From Peribacillus alkalitolerans (GTDB lineage Bacteria > Bacillota > Bacilli > Bacillales > DSM-1321), in NCBI RefSeq assembly GCF_010882125.1, contig NZ_JAAGVZ010000012.1, positions 47,048-111,047 on the forward strand: DNA of 64,000 bases. Direction: 5' to 3'. The notes under the pieces were generated by a model. It was not told the DNA's origin. It did not search any database and worked only from the letters and a program-made list of their open reading frames with translations. Positions 1 through 7,694 of the stretch are shown in pieces (the stretch's first letter is position 1; each line of letters opens with the position of its first letter). Position numbers and translations under genes: made by a program.

Positions 1-88
1 GTTCTTTCGCTTCTTCTATGGTTAAGCCAACCGACTTTGATTTTTTAGACAACTCATTAATTCTTGCTAATTTTTCTTTTGACAGCAT
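1..88 (-). CDS. ynzC: YnzC-like DUF896 protein, 3' part outside window
   Basis: Only the first 29 codons are in the window; the reading frame runs off the left edge. The visible N-terminus (MLSKEKLARINELSKKSK) matches the DUF896/YnzC family, small helical-hairpin proteins of unknown molecular function. In B. subtilis ynzC is the last gene of the SOS-induced yneA-yneB-ynzC operon, and the same order is seen here. A GGGG-type ribosome binding site precedes the ATG. The identification relies on context plus the short N-terminus. Confidence 0.8.
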   Translation of the reverse strand, partial: MLSKEKLARINELSKKSKSVGLTIEEAKE

Positions 89-163
89 TTTAACGCCCCT
101 TCTCGCAGTTAGTTCAATACTGTCATGTTATATAAAATTGAAGTAGTTTACAAGATAAAAGCA

Positions 164-829
<666 letters not shown>

Positions 830-1147
830 TTATTTACTTGCGTATTGATTTTCATCCATCGATGACTTTATAGGCAAAACAATGGATTGTCCAGGCTTAA
901 TTTCATGAATGTTAATTTCATTGTGTTCTTCGATCCACGAAATGATGTCTTGCTTGGATAGATCTTCTGTTTCATATTGATTTGCTAATTCCCAAACAGT
1001 ATCACCTTTACTAACCGTTACAGATAGAAACTCTTCAGTAGGTGCTTTAGATAGATGAAATAATATAACAACAGAAAGGGCTAGTGAAACACCCATTAAT
1101 AATATTGTGAAAGAATAGCGATCTAATAAAGTTTTTAACACAATCAT
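830..1147 (-). CDS. yneA: YneA, SOS-induced cell-division suppressor with LysM domain
   Basis: Membrane-anchored protein of 105 residues, the length I recall for B. subtilis YneA. One N-terminal transmembrane segment (about residues 10-30) is followed by a LysM-like domain (SKGDTVWELANQY to IKPGQSIVLPI). In B. subtilis YneA delays septation during the SOS response. A longer frame exists upstream, but the ATG chosen has an AGGAG six bases away, and the extension would run through a LexA box. It faces lexA across a shared LexA-regulated region. Confidence 0.9.
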   Translation of the reverse strand: MIVLKTLLDRYSFTILLMGVSLALSVVILFHLSKAPTEEFLSVTVSKGDTVWELANQYETEDLSKQDIISWIEEHNEINIHEIKPGQSIVLPIKSSMDENQYASK

Positions 1148-1162
1148 GTCAACTCCTATTTT

Positions 1163-1240
1163 CGAATGTATGTTCTGTTTCATGATTTTATTGTAATAAG
1201 AACATTTGTTTGTGTCAATAGAAATTCAAACATATGTTTG
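1163..1240. promoter_or_regulatory. Three LexA (SOS) boxes between yneA and lexA
   Basis: Three matches to the Bacillus LexA operator (CGAACNNNNGTTCG-like): CGAATGTATGTTCT at 1163-1176, AGAACATTTGTTTG at 1199-1212, and the perfect palindrome CAAACATATGTTTG at 1227-1240. They lie between the divergent yneA and lexA starts, so LexA should repress both directions until DNA damage. Confidence 0.85.
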
Positions 1241-1266
1241 TATCTTTTTTATAGACATGCTATAAT
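1238..1266 (+). promoter_or_regulatory. lexA sigma-A promoter
   Basis: TTGTAT, a 17-bp spacer and TATAAT. The -35 hexamer overlaps the rightmost LexA box, consistent with autorepression. Confidence 0.75.
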
Positions 1267-1296
1267 TTTCTTAAGATTAAGAGATGGGGTGCGACT

Positions 1297-1923
1297 ATGA
1301 ACAAATTGTCGAAACGTCAGGAGGACATTCTTGAGTTCATTAAGGATGAAGTTAGAAAAAAGGGCTATCCACCTTCCGTTCGAGAAATTGGGGAAGCGGT
1401 TGGATTGGCTTCTAGCTCTACTGTTCACGGTCATCTTGCCAGATTGGAAAGTAAAGGCCTGATTAGAAGAGATCCTACAAAACCAAGAGCTATTGAGATT
1501 TTAGAAATGGAAGAAGAACTATCTGTACCAAGACCAAATGTAATTAATGTACCTCTTATAGGTAAAGTCACTGCTGGTCAACCTATTACGGCCATTGAAA
1601 ATGTTGAGGAATACTTCCCACTGCCTGAACACTTGGCTGCAGGCCACGACGAACAGGTATTCATGCTCGAAATCATGGGAGATAGTATGATTGAAGCAGG
1701 TATACATGACGGGGACTTTGTAATTGTTAAACAACAAAAAACTGCTAACAATGGAGACATTGTAGTTGCAATGACAGAAGAGGATGAAGCAACAGTTAAA
1801 CGCTTCTTCAAGGAAAAGGATCATTTCAGGCTTCAACCAGAAAACTCAAGTCTAGAACCTATCATTCTTCAAAATGTATCCATTTTGGGCAAGGTAATTG
1901 GTCTTTATAGAGAAATCCACTAA
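1297..1923 (+). CDS. lexA: LexA, SOS transcriptional repressor
   Basis: 208-residue repressor. The N-terminal winged-helix DNA-binding domain ([21 protein letters not shown]) is followed by an S24 autoprotease domain with the Ala-Gly cleavage site in KVTAGQPI, the catalytic serine in MGDSMIEAG and the lysine in EATVKRFF. RecA-stimulated self-cleavage derepresses the SOS regulon. The gene has its own promoter and terminator. The prophage 3' of it encodes a repressor with the same protease fold, so both should respond to the same RecA signal. Confidence 0.97.
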   Translation: MNKLSKRQEDILEFIKDEVRKKGYPPSVREIGEAVGLASSSTVHGHLARLESKGLIRRDPTKPRAIEILEMEEELSVPRPNVINVPLIGKVTAGQPITAIENVEEYFPLPEHLAAGHDEQVFMLEIMGDSMIEAGIHDGDFVIVKQQKTANNGDIVVAMTEEDEATVKRFFKEKDHFRLQPENSSLEPIILQNVSILGKVIGLYREIH

Positions 1924-1948
1924 AAAAGCGCAATTTGCGCTTTTTTTA
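1924..1948 (+). terminator. lexA intrinsic terminator
   Basis: AAAGCGCAA/TTGCGCTTT hairpin running into a T-tract, directly after the lexA stop. The rest of the space up to the att repeat (about 1949-2085) shows no gene. Confidence 0.85.
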
Positions 1949-2085
1949 TTTTGTGAATTATATTATCATTTTTTACCATGTGTAGCCTTCAAGAACATTT
2001 TTTTATAAATTCTTCATGTGCATATCGTGGGTAAGCAAAACATCCCCTTTACTATATTCCTATCCCTCACAAAAGAAAAAAAATA

Positions 2086-2112
2086 ACCCTCGATACCAAA
2101 GGTATCAAGGGT
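2086..2112 (-). terminator. Displaced original glnA terminator
   Basis: The hairpin ACCCTCGATACC/GGTATCAAGGGT is followed on the minus strand by a T-run. It nearly matches the hairpin now behind the intact glnA at 42247-42272. It is the bacterial terminator separated from glnA by the prophage and now lies at the prophage/lexA boundary. Confidence 0.8.
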
Positions 2113-2118
2113 TTGTAT

Positions 2119-2180
2119 CTCTTAGTACATGCTCATATATTGTTCGCGTTCCCATGGGTGAACCTGTGTACGGAACATAT
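2119..2180 (-). repeat. Left att repeat: duplicated 3' end of glnA
   Basis: 62 bp identical to 42281-42342, containing the last codons and stop of glnA (minus strand, ending MSMY-stop). Homology stops abruptly at 2180, where phage DNA begins. It is the displaced fragment of the original glnA and marks the left prophage boundary. Confidence 0.92.
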
Positions 2181-2290
2181 ATTATAGAAGAAATACGACA
2201 TATATTGATATCTACACTCCTTTTAATGCAATATTTTTAACCTATATTTATATTCGATATAGTAATAGGATATGTATAAAAATATATAAA

Positions 2291-2322
2291 TTTTGGTCAT
2301 ACTTTGGTCATTATTTTGGTCA
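2291..2322. promoter_or_regulatory. Integrase arm-type repeats, left side
   Basis: Three direct copies of TTTTGGTCA (2291-2299; 2302-2310 with one mismatch; 2314-2322) spaced 11-12 bp, about one helical turn. The same 9-mer clusters beside the other att site. The position between phage genes and the att core fits arm-site binding by the tyrosine integrase; this is inferred. Confidence 0.6.
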
Positions 2323-2331
2323 AAAAGAAAA

Positions 2332-2358
2332 GGCTCGTAGTCTAAGCGACTATGAGCC
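2332..2358 (-). terminator. Terminator of the leftmost phage operon
   Basis: GGCTCATAGTC/GACTACGAGCC stem followed on the minus strand by TTTTCTTTTT. It includes the stop codon of the small zinc-ribbon gene. Confidence 0.8.
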
Positions 2359-2499
2359 AATTTGTTCTTTCTGTGGATTGATAGACAATCCTGTAGCCTG
2401 TGACTCCCCGCAACAGTTAAAGCAATTTACCGATGTGTATTCGTTCCACAATGTGTAGGTGTATTCCTGGCAAAAATCACAGTAGTATTGGAAGAACAT
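2350..2499 (-). CDS. 49-residue double-CxxC zinc-ribbon protein
   Basis: A small protein with two Cys pairs, CDFC at residues 7-10 and CFNC at 26-29 followed by another Cys, the spacing of a rubredoxin-type zinc ribbon. Its ATG follows immediately after the TAA of the Replic_Relax gene, so it is probably translated by reinitiation. Its stop codon is inside the operon terminator. I do not recognise a specific family. The tight coupling suggests a role alongside the FtsK-like and Replic_Relax proteins, perhaps in nucleic-acid or protein binding. Confidence 0.65.
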   Translation of the reverse strand: MFFQYYCDFCQEYTYTLWNEYTSVNCFNCCGESQATGLSINPQKEQIGS

Positions 2500-3123
2500 T
2501 TACACCACTTCTTCCTTAGAAAGGATTTGAAACTTAACATTGTTTTCTTGGCATACTGCAGCAATCAGTTTTTTCCGGGTTTTAGTGAGTGTGAAGAATA
2601 TAAGGATAGGTGGTTTGTTACGGCTGGATTCCATGATAGGAGATAGCTGTGAGTAGTAGGAGATTTTCTTTTTATTGTCGCTCATGTCTTGGATACGATC
2701 TACTTCCACAAAATAGTCTTGACCATCTATTGTGAAATGAGCATCTGGTCTAACAAACTTACGTTGTAACCCTCCCCCAAATTCCACTTCTGGTTCAATA
2801 AGAAAATCCCTCGGTTGTTGGAAATAAATATATAGATCATTTCGAAGAAGGCTATGTTCCACAGTTTGATTGTATTGTCTTTCTTTACTGCTACCGATAT
2901 AGTTCCTTCCCTTCTGATTCAGGTAGTACACATTCTCTCCATAGCGTTCTGGATGACGTTTTACGTTTAAATACTCCTTCATATCCCCAATCACTTTAAG
3001 TGCGTTTCTCCCTGATTTCAAAGAAGCTATGGTTTGAATTTGGCTTCTGCTCACGAATCCCAGTTTGTCGATTATCGTTAGTATTATTTCCACTCTCTCT
3101 TGTTTCTTGACTGTCCACGACAT
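2500..3123 (-). CDS. Replication-relaxation (Replic_Relax-like) family protein
   Basis: 207 residues. The N-terminal half looks like a winged helix-turn-helix (LGFVSRSQIQTIASLKSGRNALKV), and the C-terminal half resembles a nuclease-like alpha/beta core (VRPDAHFTI, YFVEVDRIQDM with the D...E pattern, ILIFFTLTKTRKK). This layout matches the Replic_Relax family found on plasmids, integrative elements and B. cereus-group phages. A strong AAGGAGTG ribosome binding site lies inside the upstream FtsK-like gene, which it overlaps by 128 nt. Role in the phage is unknown; DNA processing or relaxation is inferred from the family name only. Confidence 0.7.
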   Translation of the reverse strand: MSWTVKKQERVEIILTIIDKLGFVSRSQIQTIASLKSGRNALKVIGDMKEYLNVKRHPERYGENVYYLNQKGRNYIGSSKERQYNQTVEHSLLRNDLYIYFQQPRDFLIEPEVEFGGGLQRKFVRPDAHFTIDGQDYFVEVDRIQDMSDNKKKISYYSQLSPIMESSRNKPPILIFFTLTKTRKKLIAAVCQENNVKFQILSKEEVV

Positions 3124-4321
3124 TATTAAATGTCACTCCTTCCAATACTCTTACTGGTACTTGGTACTTTCCTAGAAGTTCCCACATTTCTTTTTCTTCT
3201 ATTAAAGGTGTTTGTAGTTCTACTACTTGATGTGTCTTAAATAAAGCTCTTCCTTTTATATCAGTCGGTAGTTTTTCGGCTCCTGGTTGGTCAATCGCAA
3301 CCTCTGAAGCATATCCAGTTGCCAAACGATACGTTAATTTAGCATCTGCATTCATTTTAATCTGTGGATCCAATGTTTGAGTTGTTGGATATTGAGTAGC
3401 ATAAATGAGTCTATAACCTAAAGCTCCTGCAATCTGAGCAATTTTAGCTAATATAGCTCTACATTCGTCCAGTTTATTTTTTTCTTCTTTATCCATCCAC
3501 TTCCCCGCTGTGAACTGAGCTCCTTCATCCACAATAATGAATCTTCTTCTTTTGATTTTGGTATCCACAATATTAGAAATAAAATTTCGTCTAAAGTAAT
3601 CAAAGTCATTAGAAATTAATACCCAAAGATATTCAAGAAAATCGTATGCTTCATCTGTAGTGCCGGCTACCTTCTTTACTTGCTCTAATTGCTCCCACTT
3701 CCCAAATTCCAACCCACCTTTTAAATCGATAATATAAAACTCTACTTCGTCTGGATGATGTTCAATGAGATATGTCATTAGTACTTTTAAGAAAACGGTT
3801 TTACCAAAACGAGTGGTTCCGGCAATGTTAAAGTGTGGAATCTTATCGAAATCATGCCACTCCATTCCTTCCACACCTTTTCCTAAAGGAATAACCCATC
3901 CTTTCATTACAGGCACTTCACTATAAGGGAATAGTTTAGGAATATCCTTATTGAATACTGAGATTAATAATTTCCTCGATTCCCTGTGGTACCTCATGAT
4001 CACCGGCTTTCCTAACCCATCAGAAAACACTTGGCCTTTGCGTTCCCTTTCACAGATTTCAGATACTGGGATCCCTAAAGGAACGGTGTATTGATATTGG
4101 GTGCCAATAACGTTGGTTTTCTTTTCATTGGGCTTCTTACCATCATCTGTGATAGGAAATTTCTTTTTATATCTTGGATACATGAAATCCCCATTCTTAT
4201 TCGGTATTCTGAGCCTTGTATTTTCTATAATTGAATCAATCGTTTTACGGTCATTCCCACTTCCTTTAGGGAGAAGTGCAACACCTAATATAAGTGTAGG
4301 GAACGCTAGCCATTCAATCAT
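2996..4321 (-). CDS. FtsK/SpoIIIE-like DNA translocase (TcpA/Tra type)
   Basis: 441 residues with an N-terminal hydrophobic segment (about residues 3-18) and a P-loop ATPase domain: Walker A GTTRFGKT near residue 167, Walker B RFIIVDEG near 262, and a conserved IYATQYP region. The fold resembles FtsK-like ATPases of conjugative and integrative elements rather than the terminase, which is separate. The C-terminal 40 residues are Asn/Glu-rich and overlap the next gene. Similar genes sit beyond the lysis module of W-beta/Gamma-like phages, as I recall. DNA pumping during transfer, partition or packaging is possible; the exact role is unknown. Confidence 0.8.
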   Translation of the reverse strand: MIEWLAFPTLILGVALLPKGSGNDRKTIDSIIENTRLRIPNKNGDFMYPRYKKKFPITDDGKKPNEKKTNVIGTQYQYTVPLGIPVSEICERERKGQVFSDGLGKPVIMRYHRESRKLLISVFNKDIPKLFPYSEVPVMKGWVIPLGKGVEGMEWHDFDKIPHFNIAGTTRFGKTVFLKVLMTYLIEHHPDEVEFYIIDLKGGLEFGKWEQLEQVKKVAGTTDEAYDFLEYLWVLISNDFDYFRRNFISNIVDTKIKRRRFIIVDEGAQFTAGKWMDKEEKNKLDECRAILAKIAQIAGALGYRLIYATQYPTTQTLDPQIKMNADAKLTYRLATGYASEVAIDQPGAEKLPTDIKGRALFKTHQVVELQTPLIEEKEMWELLGKYQVPVRVLEGVTFNNVVDSQETRESGNNTNDNRQTGIREQKPNSNHSFFEIREKRT

Positions 4322-4340
4322 TTTCTTGCCTCCTAACCAC

Positions 4341-4463
4341 TTAAAAATTGTGTGCCTTATTCGACTGAGTAAATTGAAAAAGAGCGTAGAAGAATCCGAT
4401 AAAATATAGAGGATTGTCGCTCTTCATCAGCACTAAAAATATTCCAAAATATCCAATGATCAT
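4341..4463 (-). CDS. Putative 40-residue membrane peptide
   Basis: A short open frame starting MIIGYFGIFLVLMK with one or two hydrophobic stretches, lying between the 81-residue membrane protein and the FtsK-like gene in the same direction. No convincing ribosome binding site precedes the ATG, so expression would depend on coupling. It fills an otherwise empty gap, which is the main argument for it. Confidence 0.35.
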   Translation of the reverse strand: MIIGYFGIFLVLMKSDNPLYFIGFFYALFQFTQSNKAHNF

Positions 4464-4493
4464 CAATTGTCCGCTGGTTCCATCACTTTTACG

Positions 4494-4739
4494 TCACCAT
4501 GATAGACCTGTTATCCACCCCCATAGACCGTTCGTTAGTACTGCGAAAGTAAAACTTGCAAGAATACCAGACCACATGAGCCATCGGAGAGCCTTTTCGT
4601 TCGGCTGATAGCCAAACTTCTCTAAGATCACCAATCCAATGAGACAAACTCCTAATCCACCGAAGAATACAAGCCCTCCGTCTACCATGGTTGTCAGTGA
4701 AGGTTTAGCCATGAACACCTTAAAGGGGATCACTTCCAC
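4494..4739 (-). CDS. 81-residue two-TM membrane protein
   Basis: Starts at GTG behind AGGGAG. Two hydrophobic segments are predicted (about residues 20-40, GGLVFFGGLGVCLIGLVIL, and 53-75). It overlaps the preceding 41-residue gene by 10 nt and is followed by the FtsK-like gene, so it may be a membrane partner of that ATPase. The family is not recognised. Confidence 0.65.
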   Translation of the reverse strand: MEVIPFKVFMAKPSLTTMVDGGLVFFGGLGVCLIGLVILEKFGYQPNEKALRWLMWSGILASFTFAVLTNGLWGWITGLSW

Positions 4740-4855
4740 ATTTCATCAACTCCCTCTCTTGCTTCTTTGATGTGCTTTTCCTTTAATTCATATCCTCGAT
4801 CTGAACCAATTGAATAAGCCAGGTACATTGCTGCACAAAACATGATAATCGTCAT
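4730..4855 (-). CDS. 41-residue single-TM small protein
   Basis: MTIIMFCAAMYLAYSIGSDR gives one N-terminal transmembrane helix, followed by a charged tail (ELKEKHIKEAREG). It has a good ribosome binding site (AAAGGGTGAG) and overlaps the start of the next membrane protein. Function unknown; part of the FtsK-like cassette. Confidence 0.6.
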   Translation of the reverse strand: MTIIMFCAAMYLAYSIGSDRGYELKEKHIKEAREGVDEMWK

Positions 4856-4862
4856 TCTGTTC

Positions 4863-5027
4863 TCACCCTTTCCAATACTTATCAATGATTTCCTTTTCAA
4901 TGTTCATGTACGATTCAATTGGATCTCTTTTTTCTTCTCCGTCTTCATTCCAGGTGAAGTAACAAGCATCATGTTTATACAAGTGATCTAATATCATTTC
5001 ATTTTCTACTTTGTTTCCATCCTCCAT
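4863..5027 (-). CDS. 54-residue acidic hypothetical protein
   Basis: An acidic soluble peptide (MEDGNKVENEMILDHLYKH to IIDKYWKG) of the same orientation and compact spacing as its neighbours. The AAAGGA upstream is only three bases from the ATG, so the start is uncertain; the frame stays open for about 40 further codons upstream without a better start. Not recognised. Confidence 0.5.
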   Translation of the reverse strand: MEDGNKVENEMILDHLYKHDACYFTWNEDGEEKRDPIESYMNIEKEIIDKYWKG

Positions 5028-5162
5028 TAATCCTTTTAAGTATTCAGATGAATGTAGAAAAGGAGAGCTGGAAAGTGCTGCATATTCATTCTTGCGTAGT
5101 CGTTCTTTGTTGTGCGGTGATTCTGCATACCCTTGAAATATCGATTTTAAGATGCTTATACG

Positions 5163-5273
5163 TTAATCCTCCACAATATCCCATCCATACTTGCCTTCGT
5201 TCTTTTCTTCACGCTCATACTGGCAATAAGCAGACATACAGTTCTCTTGACCGCACACACTACATTCCTTCAT
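5163..5273 (-). CDS. 36-residue Cys-rich (zinc-binding-like) peptide
   Basis: Cysteines are arranged CSVC...CMSAYC within MKECSVCGQENCMSAYCQYE, which could bind one zinc ion. A strong AGAGGGGG ribosome binding site precedes the ATG. It appears to be the first gene of the leftward FtsK-like cassette and lies head-to-head with the HTH gene on the other strand. Confidence 0.6.
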   Translation of the reverse strand: MKECSVCGQENCMSAYCQYEREEKNEGKYGWDIVED

Positions 5274-5427
5274 ACCGACACCCCCTCTTTACCGTTCTTA
5301 ATCCCATCATATGTACCGAACGCCCAATATTGCCTGTCCATAAGAAATATTTCTTCCGTTTTTTGCGAAGTATTATTTCACAAAGGATTAACCAGAGATT
5401 TGTAGAAATGATTACAAGGTGATGAAA

Positions 5428-5622
5428 ATGAAATGTAATATTGATAAACTCATAAAAGAACGTGGATTCAAGAAGCAATTCATAGCACAACAATTAGAAA
5501 TAACTGCAAAACAATTACGGAATTATGAATTAATGGAGAGTTACATACCAATACCTAAGGCATATAAACTAGCGAAGATACTGAATGTTAAAGTAGATGA
5601 TCTATACGAGGTGGAAGAATAG
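5428..5622 (+). CDS. Small XRE-family HTH regulator
   Basis: 64 residues forming a single helix-turn-helix (IDKLIKERGFKKQFIAQQLE, ITAKQLRNYE), of the Cro/XRE type. ATG at 5428 is chosen because AAGGTG lies six bases upstream; a GTG nine bases earlier is also in frame. It is divergent from the leftward FtsK-like cassette and starts a short rightward group of three genes, so it may control both. Target unknown. Confidence 0.75.
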   Translation: MKCNIDKLIKERGFKKQFIAQQLEITAKQLRNYELMESYIPIPKAYKLAKILNVKVDDLYEVEE

Positions 5623-5885
5623 TGGAAGTACATATAAGACTCCATTTAAACATTGAAGGTAACAAACAAAGAAGTGAGGGGATGTTCCCTGTAAATAGTA
5701 AAGACTTTAAAGAAGATCCTGATATGACTGTGGGTATTATTGCATATGAATGGATTCAGAAGATAAAACATCAAACAGGATACAGAGAAACGGAAATTAC
5801 TCAAGTAGTGTATAACGAGGAACACGATATCACGGAGTTAGTTAGACAAATCAAACCCGTCATTAAAGACAATTTACCGTTTTAA
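5622..5885 (+). CDS. 87-residue hypothetical protein
   Basis: The GTG start overlaps the TAG of the HTH gene, so the two are translationally coupled. The protein begins MEVHIRLHLNIEG and ends in KPVIKDNLPF, soluble and mixed alpha/beta by eye. The family is not recognised. Coupling to the HTH gene suggests a joint regulatory function. Confidence 0.6.
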   Translation: MEVHIRLHLNIEGNKQRSEGMFPVNSKDFKEDPDMTVGIIAYEWIQKIKHQTGYRETEITQVVYNEEHDITELVRQIKPVIKDNLPF

Positions 5886-5955
5886 CAAATCCGTCACAAG
5901 TGCTACGAGGATTATCAAAAATCGTGTCTAATTCCTTTGAATAGGAGGGATACGT

Positions 5956-6171
5956 ATGAAAATTGGAGATAAGAAGTGTTTTATTTATGTGCCATCTTTA
6001 GGGTTTGTAGAAGCAGGTAAGACGAGAGAAGAAACGCTGAAGAACATCAACCAGGCTGAAGTAGATTTAGAAATAGAGAACAAGAAAATACGCAGACTAT
6101 TGCAACAAGAATTTCCAAACTGTGAAATTATTCAAGGGATCAATTGGAGTTTGGGAATAGCAAAAGAATAA
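5956..6171 (+). CDS. 71-residue hypothetical protein
   Basis: Begins MKIGDKKCFIYVPSLGFVEA and continues into a charged helix (TREETLKNINQAEVDLEIEN). It has an AATAGGAGGG ribosome binding site and is followed directly by a terminator, closing the small rightward operon. Loosely resembles short HicB-like folds at the N-terminus, but I cannot support that. Confidence 0.6.
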   Translation: MKIGDKKCFIYVPSLGFVEAGKTREETLKNINQAEVDLEIENKKIRRLLQQEFPNCEIIQGINWSLGIAKE

Positions 6172-6200
6172 TAGCCTCCTATTTGGGAGGTATTTTTTTT
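6172..6200 (+). terminator. Terminator after the small + operon
   Basis: CCTCC/GGAGG stem followed by T8. Confidence 0.75.
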
Positions 6201-6212
6201 GGATGTGATTAA

Positions 6213-6320
6213 ATGATAATTGTTCCAGCAGAAAAATTAGCCGCAGCAGTAAAAAAACATTTGTTGCCAGGATTAATAAGAAGTTTATCCACACACAAGA
6301 AGGAATCTGTGGAAAAATAA
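6213..6320 (+). CDS. Possible 35-residue peptide
   Basis: An open frame, MIIVPAEKLAAAVKKHLLPG to ESVEK-stop, framed by two terminators. The ribosome binding site is weak. It contains a perfect DnaA-box nonamer (TTATCCACA, 6285-6293) and an inverted near-copy (6308-6316), so the stretch could be a protein-binding site instead of a gene. Confidence 0.35.
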   Translation: MIIVPAEKLAAAVKKHLLPGLIRSLSTHKKESVEK

Positions 6321-6335
6321 AAAAAACTATAACGT

Positions 6336-6366
6336 AGTCATTTCATTATGAAATGGCTTTTTTTAT
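6336..6366 (+). terminator. Terminator
   Basis: AGTCATTTCA/TGAAATGGCT stem with T7, just upstream of the 261-residue cargo gene. Confidence 0.7.
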
Positions 6367-6447
6367 ACCTAATAATTTTCTTCTATATTTTTTTTATAGG
6401 TACTATGTCATAATTATCATAGATTAATTAATGGGAGGAAATTACAT

Positions 6448-7233
6448 ATGTGGATGTTTATTGGAGTGTTAAGTTTTATTGGTATCTTTGTTTTTTTATT
6501 TATGGCTCTTTTCTCCAGATTAAAGAAATCCGGAAAATCTAAAAGAATGATGTTATATGCTGGAGGATGTTTCGTGTTGTTGATTGCTGCTTTGTCATTT
6601 GATGATACAGTTGCAACAGAAACTGCAAGTTCCTCTCCAAAAGAAGAAACAAAATCTGATGAAGTGAAGAAAAAAGATGAAGAGGCTAAGCTAAAAGAAG
6701 CCAATCAAAAGGCAGAAGAAGATAAGAAAAAGGCAAAAGACTTGGCCTTAGCAAAAGCAAAAGCTGACGAAGAAGCAAAGAAAAAAGCTGAGGAAGAAGC
6801 TAAAAAGAAAGCAGAACAGGAAACTCCTCAATATAAACTGAACAAAGCTGTTACAAAAGTTTTAGGTAAGGAGTCAAACCGAGAAGGTAAAAAAATTACA
6901 GCTTTAAGTATTGACCAAAAAGGTAACATCATACTTAACTTTAAAGCTGACGACAATTTAACAGAAGGTTTAATTGTTGGCGGAGTAAAAATGGATATTA
7001 CTGACGTTTTAGAGGCTATAAAGAATACTAAGCTAACAGTAAATTCAATTAATGTAATAGCAACCTTCGAAATGGTAGATCAATATGGGAATGGCGAAGA
7101 AAGCGAAGTTGTTAATGTAACTTATAGTAATGAAACATTAGGAAAAATAAATTTTGACAATTTCAGTTATAACAATGTATATACAATTGCTGATACTATT
7201 ACCTTCATTAATCCTCAATTTGTAGGTAAGTAA
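6448..7233 (+). CDS. Membrane-anchored coiled-coil protein, probable lysogenic cargo
   Basis: 261 residues. Two N-terminal transmembrane segments (about 3-25 and 34-52) are followed by an extreme Lys/Glu/Ala-rich coiled coil (about 65-125, KKKAEEEAKKKAEQE) and a globular C-terminal domain of about 130 residues beginning YKLNKAVTKVLG. It is transcribed opposite to the late genes, has an ATGGGAGG ribosome binding site and is flanked by its own terminators, the usual look of a lysogen-expressed moron. The C-terminal domain is probably extracellular, but topology is uncertain. Family not named. Confidence 0.75.
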   Translation: MWMFIGVLSFIGIFVFLFMALFSRLKKSGKSKRMMLYAGGCFVLLIAALSFDDTVATETASSSPKEETKSDEVKKKDEEAKLKEANQKAEEDKKKAKDLALAKAKADEEAKKKAEEEAKKKAEQETPQYKLNKAVTKVLGKESNREGKKITALSIDQKGNIILNFKADDNLTEGLIVGGVKMDITDVLEAIKNTKLTVNSINVIATFEMVDQYGNGEESEVVNVTYSNETLGKINFDNFSYNNVYTIADTITFINPQFVGK

Positions 7234-7236
7234 TAA

Positions 7237-7264
7237 AAAAGCCCCTCCAAGTGGAAGGGCTTTT
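7237..7264. terminator. Bidirectional terminator between convergent cargo genes
   Basis: AAAAGCCCCTCC/GGAAGGGCTTTT stem serving both the + gene ending at 7233 and the - gene ending at 7263. Confidence 0.85.
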
Positions 7265-7601
7265 ATAATACATCAAAAACTTGTTTTTTACTTATGTTTG
7301 TTATTTCAAGATCACATTTTACAACTGTAATTTCTTCATTGAACTCAAAACTGGGATTCACGAAACTTAGTAATGGGTCGGCATTATCGTCAATATAATC
7401 TTTTGAAATAGTAATATCAATAGGAAAATGGTCGATTACTTCAGTTACTCTACTTTTGTATTTACATTCTCTTTTTAAAATTAATTTACCAACTATTTGT
7501 GTTTGTTCATTGTTTTTCTTTAACTCATATTCTGTCTCTATTGAAACTTTAGTCAACCTGTCAGTTAATGTTTGTAACTTTTCCTCTAACTCGAATTTCA
7601 T
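7263..7601 (-). CDS. 112-residue hypothetical protein
   Basis: A soluble, mostly beta protein with an N-terminal helix (KFELEEKLQTLTDRLTKV) and alternating strands after it (VGKLILKREC, FPIDITISKD, ITVVKCDLEITNI). It is monocistronic, with an AAGGTTGG ribosome binding site. It lies between the lysis genes and the + strand cargo gene; not recognised. Confidence 0.6.
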   Translation of the reverse strand: MKFELEEKLQTLTDRLTKVSIETEYELKKNNEQTQIVGKLILKRECKYKSRVTEVIDHFPIDITISKDYIDDNADPLLSFVNPSFEFNEEITVVKCDLEITNISKKQVFDVL

Positions 7602-7694
7602 TATTTCACCAACCTTATAGTAATAGTAATAACAATTAATACAAGGTATGAAATAACTTTATACTTTAGAATAATCACTTTTTATTTTTTATTA

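Noticed and set aside
2016..2240. 74-codon + strand frame across the left att site
   Set aside because: It is the antisense of the duplicated glnA end and terminator; no ribosome binding site.
5956..6171. HicB-like antitoxin call for the 71-residue protein
   Set aside because: Only the first strand pair is suggestive; no HicA-like partner and no DNA-binding tail.
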